This document shows positions 9,368 to 17,712 of a stretch of 64,000 nt of DNA, one piece after another. The notes beneath the pieces were generated by a model. That model saw nothing but the letters and a program-made list of their open reading frames with translations. It did no database searches and was not told the origin of the DNA. A program made the translations under genes and the position numbers. The stretch comes from Sandaracinus sp964481145 (GTDB taxonomy: Bacteria > Myxococcota_A > Polyangia > Polyangiales > Sandaracinaceae), in the NCBI GenBank assembly GCA_964481145.1, contig CAYZTA010000007.1, positions 62,001 through 126,000 on the forward strand, written 5' to 3'. Positions within the stretch are counted from its first letter, which is position 1; the number at the start of each line of letters is the position of its first letter.

Positions 9368-9459
9368 CTCGAGCATAGCCTCCGCACATGATTCCGGCGC
9401 GTGCCGCTCCGAAGCACCGTGAGAGGACACAGTATGTCGATGCCGAAATCCCATGTTCG

Positions 9460-11850
9460 CTACAAAATTTCGTATTCTTTGAGGCGTCGATAAAACGTTC
9501 GACGGGGGATGCCCAGAAGCTCCGCGGCGCGAACGCGATTCCAGCTCGATTGTTCCAGCGCCTCGAGGATCTTCTGTCGCTCTTGTTCTTTCCACTCGTC
9601 TTCCGACCGCGGCAACGAAGGCAAGTCCTTATCCAGCTCCGCACCTTCTCGCTCAGAGTCACGAGACTCGTCTCCGACGAGCGCGAGGTCTTCTGCCTCG
9701 ATGACGCCGCCCTCCACCATCACGCACGCGTTCATCAGCACGTGCTCGAGCTGACGAACATTGCCTGGGAAGGAATGAAGCGCGAGTCGCCGCAATGCCT
9801 CACGAGAGAGCCGCTTCTGCGTTGAACCCTCGCGTTTGGCGATTCGCGAAAGAACATGGTCGCAGAGAAGCGGAATGTCGTCTGCTCGCTCTCTGAGCGG
9901 TGGCACTTTGATTTCGACGACACTCAGACGATAGAAAAGATCTTCGCGGAACATTCCCTTCGAGACCAAATCCCGCAGGCTCTTGTTCGACGCCGCGATA
10001 ATTCTCACGTCGACTCGAATCTCTTCTTCGCCCCCGATGGGACGCACCCTTCCATCCTGTAACACTCGCAACAGATCGATTTGCATTCGAAGCGGCATAT
10101 CGCCGATTTCGTCTAGAAAAAGCGTCCCCTCCGACGCCTGCGCGAGCACGCCTACACGATCTCGGTCGGCTCCGGTGAACGCCCCGCGCGCATGTCCGAA
10201 GAGCTCGCTCTCGAGCAGCGCCTCGGGAATCGCCGCGCAGTTGACGGCAACGAATGGTTTTTTTTTGCGCGCGCCGCTCTCGTGAATCGCACGTGCCACG
10301 AGCTCTTTTCCAGTACCGCTCTCGCCCTCGACGATCACCGGCACACCCGCGTCGCGCACCCGCTCGATGATCGAGATGACGCGACGCATGGCGCCGCTGC
10401 GTCCGACGATTCCGTACCGTGCATGCGACGCACGGAGCACTTCGCGCGTACGAAGAAGCTCGCGGCGAGTCTCGTCGAGCTCGGCCGTTCGAACGTCGAG
10501 CAAGCGCTCGATTTCGGCTTTGGATCGTTCGAGCGCTTCGTTGGCGAGCGCGAGCTCATGCCTCTTTCGTTCGTTTTCACGAAGCAAGCGCGCATTCGAA
10601 ATCGCGATGGCGGCTTGATCGGCGAACGCCAACATCAATTCGACGTCGTCCTCGGAAAAACGATCGCGACGCACCCGGTGCTCGACATAAAGCACACCCA
10701 CGACGCCGGCGGCGTTCCGAATCGGAAGGCACGCCACCGATTGCAGCATGAGCTTATGCACCGAGAGATACTCACGAAGTCGTCCGTCGGCGCGCGCGTC
10801 GACGGTCACGATGGGTTCGCCATCGATGAGAACGGCTTCGGCGATGGACTGGCTGAAAGCGACGTGGGGATCGTCAGGACTCTTCGCATCCCGCACCGTG
10901 ACCGGACTCAGATGCCCCGTCTCATCGACGAGAAGCACGAACCCTCGCTCCGCTGCGCTGAGTTCCACCGCGCTGTCCGTGATCCGCTCGAGAAGCCGAT
11001 CGAGATCCGACTCACCCGCAAGTCGTTTGGTGATCTCCAGCAATCGAGCCCAGCGACCATCGCCCGTGAGCGACTCGTTCGAGCTCTCGGTTCGAGGGTT
11101 TTGCGGCGAGGCGAGGGCACGCACTTCACGCCGCAATGGATCGCGCCAAAAGTGAGCGCGATACCCGAGTGGGATTTCCATGGCGAGGTCTTCGAGAACC
11201 TCGAGCGCGCGCTCCGCGCTCTTCTGCGCATGCAGCTCGGAGCCGCGTCGCGCATGCAATCGCGCCCTTACCGCATGGATTTTCCAAGCCAAATCGGGAG
11301 TTATGTGCCGCTCGACACTTGGTTCGAAGAGGAGCGTGTCATGCTCTCCTGCCGCTCCACGCGCCCACGCGATCAAGAAATGCAATCGGTCCATGGACTG
11401 CGATCCATCGGAGGACCCTTCCGAGAGGATGCGTCTCGCTTCACCGAGTCGTGCAGCGGCCACCGACACATCGGATGCGTGATCTCGCACGAGCAATGAT
11501 TCGGCCAGGTCGAGCAGCACCTGCGCCGCTTCCTTCGTGTGTCCCGCAGCTCGGAAGCGAGCCACTGCGTCCTCGGTTCGTGAAAGACAACGATCGAGGT
11601 CTCCCCTTTGCCCGTCGATCCGAGCGAGCAACGCCAACGCATGCATCATCACGTCGGGAGACGGTGTCCCCGACAGCAGCGACTCCGCGTCATTCCGTGC
11701 ACGCTCGATATCACCCAGCCACAACCACGTCCGGCACAGTGAGATGCCGTCGCCTCCGGCTTCGGAAAGCCCACCGAGCGCCACGATTCGTCGCGCCAAG
11801 CCCGCCAACTTCTCGCGTTCGTTCTCGTGCGCGTTGGAGACCGAATTCAT
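9460..11850 (-). CDS. Sigma-54-dependent activator with TPR-like and GAF sensor domains
   Basis: Enhancer-binding protein. Helical TPR-like repeats occupy about residues 1-235, a GAF domain about 272-430 and a coiled-coil linker about 430-480. The AAA+ domain carries Walker A GESGTGKE near 508 and the sigma-54-contacting loop GAFTGA near 552. A Fis-type HTH closes the protein (NRVRAAELLGIPRRTFYRRL). There is no receiver domain, so control is probably by a ligand at GAF, by protein contact through the TPR region, or by the kinase whose gene overlaps it (ATGA). Such kinase-activator pairs are known in myxobacteria. A strong sigma-54 promoter lies about 4.3 kb away at 16131, though nothing in the sequence links the two directly. 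Confidence 0.92.
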   Translation of the reverse strand: MNSVSNAHENEREKLAGLARRIVALGGLSEAGGDGISLCRTWLWLGDIERARNDAESLLSGTPSPDVMMHALALLARIDGQRGDLDRCLSRTEDAVARFRAAGHTKEAAQVLLDLAESLLVRDHASDVSVAAARLGEARRILSEGSSDGSQSMDRLHFLIAWARGAAGEHDTLLFEPSVERHITPDLAWKIHAVRARLHARRGSELHAQKSAERALEVLEDLAMEIPLGYRAHFWRDPLRREVRALASPQNPRTESSNESLTGDGRWARLLEITKRLAGESDLDRLLERITDSAVELSAAERGFVLLVDETGHLSPVTVRDAKSPDDPHVAFSQSIAEAVLIDGEPIVTVDARADGRLREYLSVHKLMLQSVACLPIRNAAGVVGVLYVEHRVRRDRFSEDDVELMLAFADQAAIAISNARLLRENERKRHELALANEALERSKAEIERLLDVRTAELDETRRELLRTREVLRASHARYGIVGRSGAMRRVISIIERVRDAGVPVIVEGESGTGKELVARAIHESGARKKKPFVAVNCAAIPEALLESELFGHARGAFTGADRDRVGVLAQASEGTLFLDEIGDMPLRMQIDLLRVLQDGRVRPIGGEEEIRVDVRIIAASNKSLRDLVSKGMFREDLFYRLSVVEIKVPPLRERADDIPLLCDHVLSRIAKREGSTQKRLSREALRRLALHSFPGNVRQLEHVLMNACVMVEGGVIEAEDLALVGDESRDSEREGAELDKDLPSLPRSEDEWKEQERQKILEALEQSSWNRVRAAELLGIPRRTFYRRLKEYEIL

Positions 11851-13181
11851 CGGTCCTCGTCATCCCAAGCGAGGCGCTTTTCTAGCTCTCGCACATAATC
11901 TGCAGAGTTGTTGGGAGGCCCCGACGTTCGCTTTTTCGGAACAGCGAGCAAAACGACCGGACGCCCTTCTTCATCGAGACGCTCCCCGAGCTCTTCTCGG
12001 GTGAGCGGCACGACTCCCGGGGGCAAACGCGAAGGGGTGGGTGATGAGGAGTGCGTCTCGCCTTGGCGCCATTCTGGCGTCGAATCCGTATCGTCATTGG
12101 ACGAAGGGGGCAGGCTGAGAAGACGAAGGTCGTCGAGGAAGTCCTCGTCCAGAGTGTCGCCGGATTGAAAGTCAGTCTCCACCTGTTCGTCCTGGATCTC
12201 GGCCATGATCCCAGGCGGAGGAGAGATGCTGGAACGAGCCAACGCAAGCTCTTCTTCACGCACGGGCTCTGTCGGAATCACTTGAGACAAATAACGCGCG
12301 ACGGCTCGCGGCCCGATGAGCAAGGCATGTCTCTGAGCAAACTCTTCTAGCTTCCAAGCGATATGGGCTGTGCTCGGTGTGCGGCGCGCCCGATCTCTCT
12401 CGAGCGCAGCACAGACAATCTCCTCGAGATCCGCAGGGTAATCAGGATGTGTGGCGCGGGGCGGAGGAACGTCTTCCTCGACGATCTGCGTCATGATGCG
12501 CACTTCCGAACCACGAAAGAGACGCGAGCCGGTCGTGAGCTCGTAAAGAATCACCCCCAGCGCAAACACGTCGGCTCGTTTGTCGAGGGGCTTCGCGCGA
12601 ACTTGCTCGGGCGCCATGTATGAAAGCGTGCCCCGCATCGCACCAGGATCGGCGTCTTTGCGCAGCGTGGTATCGGCAATGCCGAAGTCCATCACCTTCA
12701 CGACGCCATCTCGGGTCAGCATGATGTTCTGCGGGGTCACATCGCAGTGAACGATCCGCAGTGGGGATCGCGCACGATCCACCCGCTCGTGGGCGTGATG
12801 AAGCGCCTCACACGCTTGAATCACGATCCCGAGCGCCACTGGAATCGGCATCCGCGCCCCCACCTTCGCGCCCTGACGCCATATGTCCGCGACATTCCAG
12901 CCTTCGACATACTCCATCGCCATGTACCAATGGCCATCGGCAAACGCGAGGTCGTACACTTGTGGAATGTTCGGATGTGAAAGGGTCGCGAGCAGACGCG
13001 CCTCGTCCTGAAACATCCGAAGTTGTCGTGGATGTTCGGCCAAATGGCGAAAGAGACGCTTGATCACGACATCGCGAAAAAAGCCTCCGGCGCCCCATTG
13101 ACGCGCGAGGAAGATTTCGGCCATGCCGCCCGCGGCGATTTTTCGTACGAGCTCGTAACGTCCGAGTCGAGGCGCGTTCAT
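11847..13181 (-). CDS. Hanks-type Ser/Thr protein kinase (non-RD)
   Basis: Kinase domain at residues 8-270. The Gly-rich loop is IAAGGMAEIF, the catalytic Lys is in DVVIKRLF, the catalytic loop HCDVTPQN lies near 145 and MDFGIADT near 163, and SYMAPEQVRAKPLDKRADVFALGV is the APE/DxW region. The usual HRD is HCD, making this a non-RD kinase that may not need activation-loop phosphorylation. No transmembrane helix or sensory domain is visible. The C-terminal 170 residues are acidic and disordered. It is translationally coupled to the sigma-54 activator downstream, which is a plausible substrate. Confidence 0.92.
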   Translation of the reverse strand: MNAPRLGRYELVRKIAAGGMAEIFLARQWGAGGFFRDVVIKRLFRHLAEHPRQLRMFQDEARLLATLSHPNIPQVYDLAFADGHWYMAMEYVEGWNVADIWRQGAKVGARMPIPVALGIVIQACEALHHAHERVDRARSPLRIVHCDVTPQNIMLTRDGVVKVMDFGIADTTLRKDADPGAMRGTLSYMAPEQVRAKPLDKRADVFALGVILYELTTGSRLFRGSEVRIMTQIVEEDVPPPRATHPDYPADLEEIVCAALERDRARRTPSTAHIAWKLEEFAQRHALLIGPRAVARYLSQVIPTEPVREEELALARSSISPPPGIMAEIQDEQVETDFQSGDTLDEDFLDDLRLLSLPPSSNDDTDSTPEWRQGETHSSSPTPSRLPPGVVPLTREELGERLDEEGRPVVLLAVPKKRTSGPPNNSADYVRELEKRLAWDDEDR

Positions 13182-13302
13182 CTAGAGATTCCCAAGAACA
13201 AGGTAGGTCGATATGTGCCACATCCGGCCAGCGAACCAGTGGAGGCAATACTGACCTATTCATGAGCCATCGTGCACGTATACTTTCGGGGCGGCAGCCC
13301 AT

Positions 13303-15216
13303 ATGAAATACGAATTTCCGATCGCACTCCTGCTCACATGCTTCATTTGGGGATGTGACGAGGGGAATGGTCCCGCCATCCATGGGGCTCCATGTTCTGG
13401 TCCTGACACGTGTGGTGGTGGGCTTTTGTGCGTGGTGGCCACCACGTTTCCAGGCGGATATTGCGCCTCGGATTGCTCGGCGGCGGAATGCGGGATGGGC
13501 GCGATCTGCGAGCGCAACTCGGCGCCCCCTCTCTGCTTGGCCGTATGCGACGGAGACTCCGACTGCCGAAGCGAATATCAATGCTGGCGTGGTGCTTGTC
13601 GTCCTCGCTGCAATGTCGATCCTGGAAGCTGCGGAGCTGACGCCACATGCGATGCCATGGGGCATTGTGTAGGACGCGAATGCGAGCGCGACGATGAATG
13701 CGGTGCGGGCCGCGTTTGTACCTCGGGAACGTGCATCGAGGCGCCTTGGATGCTCGATGGCGGCAGCGGACTCGCCAATGGCGCCGCGTGCACGAACGAC
13801 CCTCAATGCCAAAGCGGGAAATGCTTGCCTTCCGATCGTGGAGGCGTGTGTACAGGGAGCTGCTCTCGCTTCGCGGACTGCTTCGGAGTGGTGGATTTCG
13901 AAGCAGGCTGCGCACCTGTCGCACGCGGTGGAGTCGTCGAGACGCTCTGCATCCCTTACGAACCTTCCAAGGGTGAGATCGCCTATCGGTGTGAAACAGA
14001 CAGCGATTGCGCCTCTCACACGTGCATCGAGGCTCAGTGCACCGAGGCTTGCTCCGAGACGAACGAATGTGTGCTTGGACAAATTTGCACGGATATTTCG
14101 TGGAATGGAGGCCGCTTTCGGGGCTGTGGGTACAGCACTGAAACGGGAGTCATCGAGATCCCTCTGGGCGAACATGAAGTTCAGGTCAATGGAGGGACCG
14201 CGGACCTCGTCTTCGCGACCCCTCCTGACTCGGTGAGTGTCACTCTGCGTGCGCGAACCACCTCGGGCGATCCGATCCCATTCACGTTCTACGATGTCTA
14301 TGATCCTCGAAACGACGCGATCTTTCTCATCCAAGACATCTACGCCAATCACGATACGCCCAATCGATGGCTGCCGACGAATCCGTGGGAATCGATCGCG
14401 ATGCTCATCCCGAATGCGACAGAAGAACGCGTGAGCTACGCCTCAGGTCGCTATCGCTTTCGCCTGTATGGCTTGGAGCGCGAGCCGGACGACCGCGGAA
14501 CTGCGAGGATTGCCGTGTCGGCGCTCGTCAAACGAGCTCCGAACGGAGTTGTCGGCGGCACGCTCGATCTGGATGTGTATGTCGTCGGTCTGACTGGGAT
14601 CACAGCCGCAAACGCTCCGAGCCATGCAAATGTGCAAGGCGTCCTCTCTCGAGCGCGCACGTTGCTCGGGCAAGCTGGAATCCTCCTCGGTGATATCGCG
14701 TATCGAGAGATCACCGGAGCAGACGCCACGCGCCTCCAAGTGATCGATTCGACCGAAGGGATCGACAGCGAACTCGCCGCGCTGTTCCGTCATAGCGACG
14801 CGTTGACGGGGCCTCGAATAGCCGTCTTCTTGGTGCGCTCGATCAACGGTGGTTCGAGCGGCACGACGCTCGGTATTGCAGGTGGAATTCCCGGTCCGAG
14901 CTCCGTGCATGGAACGATGAACAGCGGCATCGCGATCGCGTTCGAGGCTGCCGATCCGATGTCGATCGGACACACATTGGCGCACGAGACCGGCCATTTC
15001 TTGGGGCTTTATCACGTGACCGAGCGTGGACGCGCCTGTGCGGATGGCGAAACTCCGACCTCGTGCGCGCCCTTCGGAGGAACAGACACCATCGGCGACA
15101 CCACCCGAGGCGACACGACGAACCTGATGAATTGGTCGATCGTGGGCTCGGGGACCAACACTCACGTGAGCCCAGGACAAGCGTTCGTACTACAGCGAAG
15201 CGCGGTCGCGCGCTGA
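13303..15216 (+). CDS. Cys-rich lipoprotein with metzincin-like zinc protease site
   Basis: Signal peptide MKYEFPIALLLTCFIWGC with lipobox. Residues 25-290 form repeated Cys-rich modules (CSGPDTCGGGLLC, CDGDSDCRSEYQC, CERDDECGAGRVC, CETDSDCASHTC). A beta-rich middle region, about 290-420, lacks Cys. The C-terminal part has HETGHFLGLYH near residue 561, the HExxHxxGxxH zinc motif of metzincins, followed by a Met-turn candidate TNLMNWS. The arrangement resembles pappalysin/M43-type peptidases. Probably a surface-anchored protease. Substrate unknown. It is transcribed divergently from the kinase gene, with a TATACT element at 13279 as a possible -10. Confidence 0.85.
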   Translation: MKYEFPIALLLTCFIWGCDEGNGPAIHGAPCSGPDTCGGGLLCVVATTFPGGYCASDCSAAECGMGAICERNSAPPLCLAVCDGDSDCRSEYQCWRGACRPRCNVDPGSCGADATCDAMGHCVGRECERDDECGAGRVCTSGTCIEAPWMLDGGSGLANGAACTNDPQCQSGKCLPSDRGGVCTGSCSRFADCFGVVDFEAGCAPVARGGVVETLCIPYEPSKGEIAYRCETDSDCASHTCIEAQCTEACSETNECVLGQICTDISWNGGRFRGCGYSTETGVIEIPLGEHEVQVNGGTADLVFATPPDSVSVTLRARTTSGDPIPFTFYDVYDPRNDAIFLIQDIYANHDTPNRWLPTNPWESIAMLIPNATEERVSYASGRYRFRLYGLEREPDDRGTARIAVSALVKRAPNGVVGGTLDLDVYVVGLTGITAANAPSHANVQGVLSRARTLLGQAGILLGDIAYREITGADATRLQVIDSTEGIDSELAALFRHSDALTGPRIAVFLVRSINGGSSGTTLGIAGGIPGPSSVHGTMNSGIAIAFEAADPMSIGHTLAHETGHFLGLYHVTERGRACADGETPTSCAPFGGTDTIGDTTRGDTTNLMNWSIVGSGTNTHVSPGQAFVLQRSAVAR

Positions 15217-15239
15217 CTTGGGCCTGCTATCTTGCGGAC

Positions 15240-16094
15240 GTGAATAACGCACGAGCTCTCGAAGAAAAAGTCGTGATCGTCACTGGAGCGGGGCGCGGGA
15301 TCGGCCGCGCCATCGCACTCACATGCGCAGAAGAAGGTGCGCGTGTGCTCGTGAATGATCTCGGGTGTGATGTGTCTGGCGAAGGCAGCGATCCGCACGT
15401 GGCCGCGGATGTCGTCCATGAAATCCGCAAAGGAGGTGGCGTTGCGGCCTCCGATACCCACGACATTTCGGCTCCTGACGCCGCCGATGCGATCGTGGAA
15501 GCTGCGATCGCCCACTTTGGAAGGCTCGACGCGCTGATTTCGTGTGCTGGGATCGCCGTTGATCGGACGGTCCTCCGAGGGGAAGACACCCTCGTCGCAC
15601 GCATTCTCGACGTGAATTTGCGAAGTGCATTCGCGCTCGTCCGCGCCGCCAGCCAGGCGATGATCGATCGTCAAGAAGGTGGCTCGATCGTGCTTTTCTC
15701 CGGAACGAGCGCGTTTTTCGGGGCGCGTGGACAAGCGGCGATGGGCGCTGCCGCAGCAGGAATCGTGGCGCTGACCCGGTCCGCGGCCTTGGAGCTCCGC
15801 AAACATCACATTCGCGTCAACGCGATCGCCCCCACTGCCCGCACCCGGCAGACCGAAGATTCGCCCACCTTTCAGAGCATCAAAGAAAGCTCGATGAGCC
15901 CGCTCCACGTCGCGCCTTTGGCGGCGTTCTTGGCATCCCCCCTCGCCGAAGAAATTCACGGTGAGATCGTGGGAGTCGCCGGAGCGCGTGCTTATGCATT
16001 TCGTAGTCGAGAAACGACCGGCTCTTTCACCGATGGAAAACCGTTTTCCGTTCGTGAAGTCCGAGACCGCTGGCAGGACATGACCCGCTTCTGA
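15240..16094 (+). CDS. SDR-fold protein lacking the catalytic Ser/Tyr/Lys
   Basis: 284 residues with a Rossmann nucleotide-binding motif (TGAGRGIG) and the usual SDR layout, including DVNLRSAF and HHIRVNAIAP. In the active-site region (FSGTSAFFGARGQAAMGAA, then AAGIVALT) the three catalytic positions read Gly155, Met168 and Ala172 instead of Ser, Tyr and Lys. NNAG is replaced by SCAG. The fold and cofactor site look kept while the reductase chemistry looks lost, suggesting a binding or scaffold role. GTG at 15240 is chosen because it aligns with the family N-terminus. A TGCTATCTT extended -10 ends 6 nt before it, implying a leaderless mRNA. Confidence 0.85.
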   Translation: MNNARALEEKVVIVTGAGRGIGRAIALTCAEEGARVLVNDLGCDVSGEGSDPHVAADVVHEIRKGGGVAASDTHDISAPDAADAIVEAAIAHFGRLDALISCAGIAVDRTVLRGEDTLVARILDVNLRSAFALVRAASQAMIDRQEGGSIVLFSGTSAFFGARGQAAMGAAAAGIVALTRSAALELRKHHIRVNAIAPTARTRQTEDSPTFQSIKESSMSPLHVAPLAAFLASPLAEEIHGEIVGVAGARAYAFRSRETTGSFTDGKPFSVREVRDRWQDMTRF

Positions 16095-16130
16095 TCGAGC
16101 AAAAAAACGTCTCGAAAGCAAGCTAGACAG

Positions 16131-16146
16131 TGGCACCTGAGTTGCT
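16131..16146 (+). promoter_or_regulatory. Sigma-54 (RpoN) promoter, -24/-12 element
   Basis: TGGCACCTGAGTTGCT matches the sigma-54 consensus TGGCAC-N5-TTGCW at every core position, with exactly ten bases between the -24 GG and the -12 GC. The predicted start is near 16157, about 80 nt before the 54-residue gene. A sigma-70-like element overlaps it: TAGACA at 16124-16129, a 16-nt spacer, then TGC-TATGAT ending at 16151. Confidence 0.75.
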
Positions 16147-16162
16147 ATGATTTGCTCAGGTG
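16134..16162. repeat. 8-bp perfect inverted repeat over the promoter
   Basis: CACCTGAG (16134-16141) and CTCAGGTG (16155-16162) are perfect reverse complements separated by 13 nt. The left arm overlaps the -24/-12 spacer and the right arm covers the predicted start site, so it could be an operator. It could also form a small hairpin in DNA. Confidence 0.65.
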
Positions 16163-16236
16163 TCTTGAGTGGGCTTGGGCCTCCGGCCCGCTTCGGCCGC
16201 CGAATCCCGTGAAATCCGGGAGGAAGGAGCTGGCCG
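16157..16236 (+). promoter_or_regulatory. Structured 5' leader with strong ribosome site
   Basis: The leader can form GGGCC-tcc-GGCCC (16177-16189) and TCCCG-tgaaatc-CGGGA (16205-16221). The second stem ends just before, and partly into, a long Shine-Dalgarno AGGAAGGAG (16221-16229), seven bases before the ATG. Translation could therefore respond to this hairpin. It does not match any riboswitch class I recognise. Confidence 0.45.
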
Positions 16237-16401
16237 ATGTTGCCCCCCTACATCATCGAGCAGATCCGTAAGCGCGAGGAGAAGGAATCGCGTGAAGACG
16301 CGGTAATTCAGCTTCCCCTCCCTGAGCGGCGTCACCCGATCGAGCAGGCCCCGTTGGTCGACGAATCACAGCGCGGAATCATCATCATCGACTTGGTGTA
16401 G
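16237..16401 (+). CDS. 54-residue conserved-looking small protein
   Basis: The protein starts MLPPYIIEQIRKREEKESRE, continues through a short linker with IQLPLPERRHP, and ends with a hydrophobic tail GIIIIDLV. The first 20 residues are predicted amphipathic helix, strongly charged. There is no signal peptide or membrane helix. It has one of the best ribosome sites in the window and its own sigma-54 promoter, so it is very likely expressed. I do not assign a family. The helix plus beta-like tail suggests a small binding or adaptor protein. It is oriented with the DUF4350 operon 50 bp downstream, but that operon has its own promoter-like element. Confidence 0.75.
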   Translation: MLPPYIIEQIRKREEKESREDAVIQLPLPERRHPIEQAPLVDESQRGIIIIDLV

Positions 16402-16452
16402 TTCAAACAGAAGCCATCTGACGGACACCGAGAAATCCGTTATTGTCCGGCT

Positions 16453-17712
16453 GTGTTGCCCGGACGCGCGTTGACTGCTCGAGTGTTCGTCGTTGTGCTT
16501 GGATCTTGGGCCGCGCTTGGATCTTGGGCTGCGTTTGGATCTTGGGCTTCTGCCCAAGATTTCGCGCCGGACAATCATGAATGGAATGGGCTCTCGGAGC
16601 TCTTCGAGATCGCCGCTGAACAAGGGATGGTGCTCGAGGCGGTGACGCGTCTGGACCTCGGTACGGTCCACACTGCGGACACGTTGTTCATCCTGTCTCC
16701 CGACACCGATTTGCCAGTGGCCGATTTGCGCGCGCACATGCATGCGGGTGGGCGAATCGTGCTCGCGGACGATTTTGGACGGGGCGAGTCTTTGCTCGAA
16801 TCATTTCATATCGAGCGTGCTCGTCCCGCGCGCGCCGATTCACTCAGGTTGCGAGGAAACGACGAGCTGCTCGTCGCAGAGGCCAGGTCTGGTCACCCTC
16901 TGACCGAAGGTGTCAGTGCGCTCGTCACCAATCATCCGCAGGTGATCCGTCATTCTGATCTGGATCCGATTTTTTCTTTCGGAGGCCGTGATGCCGTGGT
17001 GCTCGCGGGAGCCGTCGGTGAAGGCCGCCTCATCGCGATCGCAGATCCGAGCGTGCTCATCAACAACATGCTCGAGCTCCGAAGCAATCGACGGTTCGCG
17101 GCAAATCTACTTTCATACCTCGCGTCCGAACGAGAGGGACGTGTGTTCGTTGTGCCGCCGAGCGGAGTTCTCGAGGGGCACCTCGGTCAAACGAGCCGCC
17201 ATTGGGTGGAGGATCTTCGTACGATGCTGGAGCAGCTGGCGCGCGTCGAGATCCCAGCCAATGCACTCCGCATTGCTGCCGCGGCCTTCGCGGGCATCTT
17301 TCTCGTGCTCGCGGCGGGGATGTTGCCGCGTAGCTCCCCCTATATCGCATCGGCGATGTTCGGGCGTGCAGCCACCGCCGGTGGTTTCGTCGGTCGAATC
17401 GAATGGTTTTCGGAGAGACCGGCGAACCTTTTGGACCCCACCATGGTCTACAAGCTGGAGTTCGAAGTCGAGCTCTCTCGAATGCTCGGTGCGCCAGGTC
17501 TATTCAACATCGACGCGATCACCACACGAATGAAGGCCAAGGGAATGCATAAAGACGATATCGAGATCGCACACGCTCTTTGCCAGGAGCTGTTCGAGCT
17601 CCACGAGGATTGGGAGCGAGGGACGCGGGGAGATGTGCTCCCTCTCGCTCGCTTTCGGCGCATCGTTCAGACGGGTGATGCATTGCTCGACAAGGTGCGA
17701 AGACTCGGATGA
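16453..17712 (+). CDS. DUF4350-type membrane protein of a MoxR/DUF58 operon
   Basis: 419 residues with an N-terminal signal sequence containing three G-S-W-A repeats. An alpha/beta domain (about 30-235) of the DUF4350/glutamine amidotransferase-like type follows (DTLFILSPDTDLP, GGRIVLADDFGRGESLL, EGRLIAIADPSVLINNML). One membrane helix lies at about 271-292 (RIAAAAFAGIFLVLAAGML), then a cytoplasmic tail. In many bacteria such proteins accompany MoxR and DUF58 proteins in membrane-associated complexes of uncertain function. The start is GTG. CTGACG and TATTGT with a 17-nt spacer sit just before it, leaving almost no leader. It overlaps moxR as ATGA. Confidence 0.8.
   Translation: MLPGRALTARVFVVVLGSWAALGSWAAFGSWASAQDFAPDNHEWNGLSELFEIAAEQGMVLEAVTRLDLGTVHTADTLFILSPDTDLPVADLRAHMHAGGRIVLADDFGRGESLLESFHIERARPARADSLRLRGNDELLVAEARSGHPLTEGVSALVTNHPQVIRHSDLDPIFSFGGRDAVVLAGAVGEGRLIAIADPSVLINNMLELRSNRRFAANLLSYLASEREGRVFVVPPSGVLEGHLGQTSRHWVEDLRTMLEQLARVEIPANALRIAAAAFAGIFLVLAAGMLPRSSPYIASAMFGRAATAGGFVGRIEWFSERPANLLDPTMVYKLEFEVELSRMLGAPGLFNIDAITTRMKAKGMHKDDIEIAHALCQELFELHEDWERGTRGDVLPLARFRRIVQTGDALLDKVRRLG
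16499..16552. repeat. 18-bp tandem repeat, three copies, with terminal hairpin
   Basis: Three units beginning TTGGATCTTGGGC encode the repeated L/F-G-S-W-A in the signal peptide. The last unit also forms a perfect 9-bp inverted repeat, ATCTTGGGC-ttct-GCCCAAGAT (16539-16560). Confidence 0.9.

Noticed and set aside
10192..11499. 435-codon plus-strand frame
   Set aside because: Antisense shadow of the sigma-54 activator gene, without recognisable protein features.
13211..13230. TGGCAC on the minus strand upstream of the kinase gene
   Set aside because: The -12 region reads GACC rather than TTGC. Not a sigma-54 site.
16157..16236. Leader considered as a riboswitch or SRP/4.5S RNA
   Set aside because: Two small hairpins and a strong ribosome site are present, but none of the conserved cores of known riboswitches or the SRP RNA tetraloop motif.
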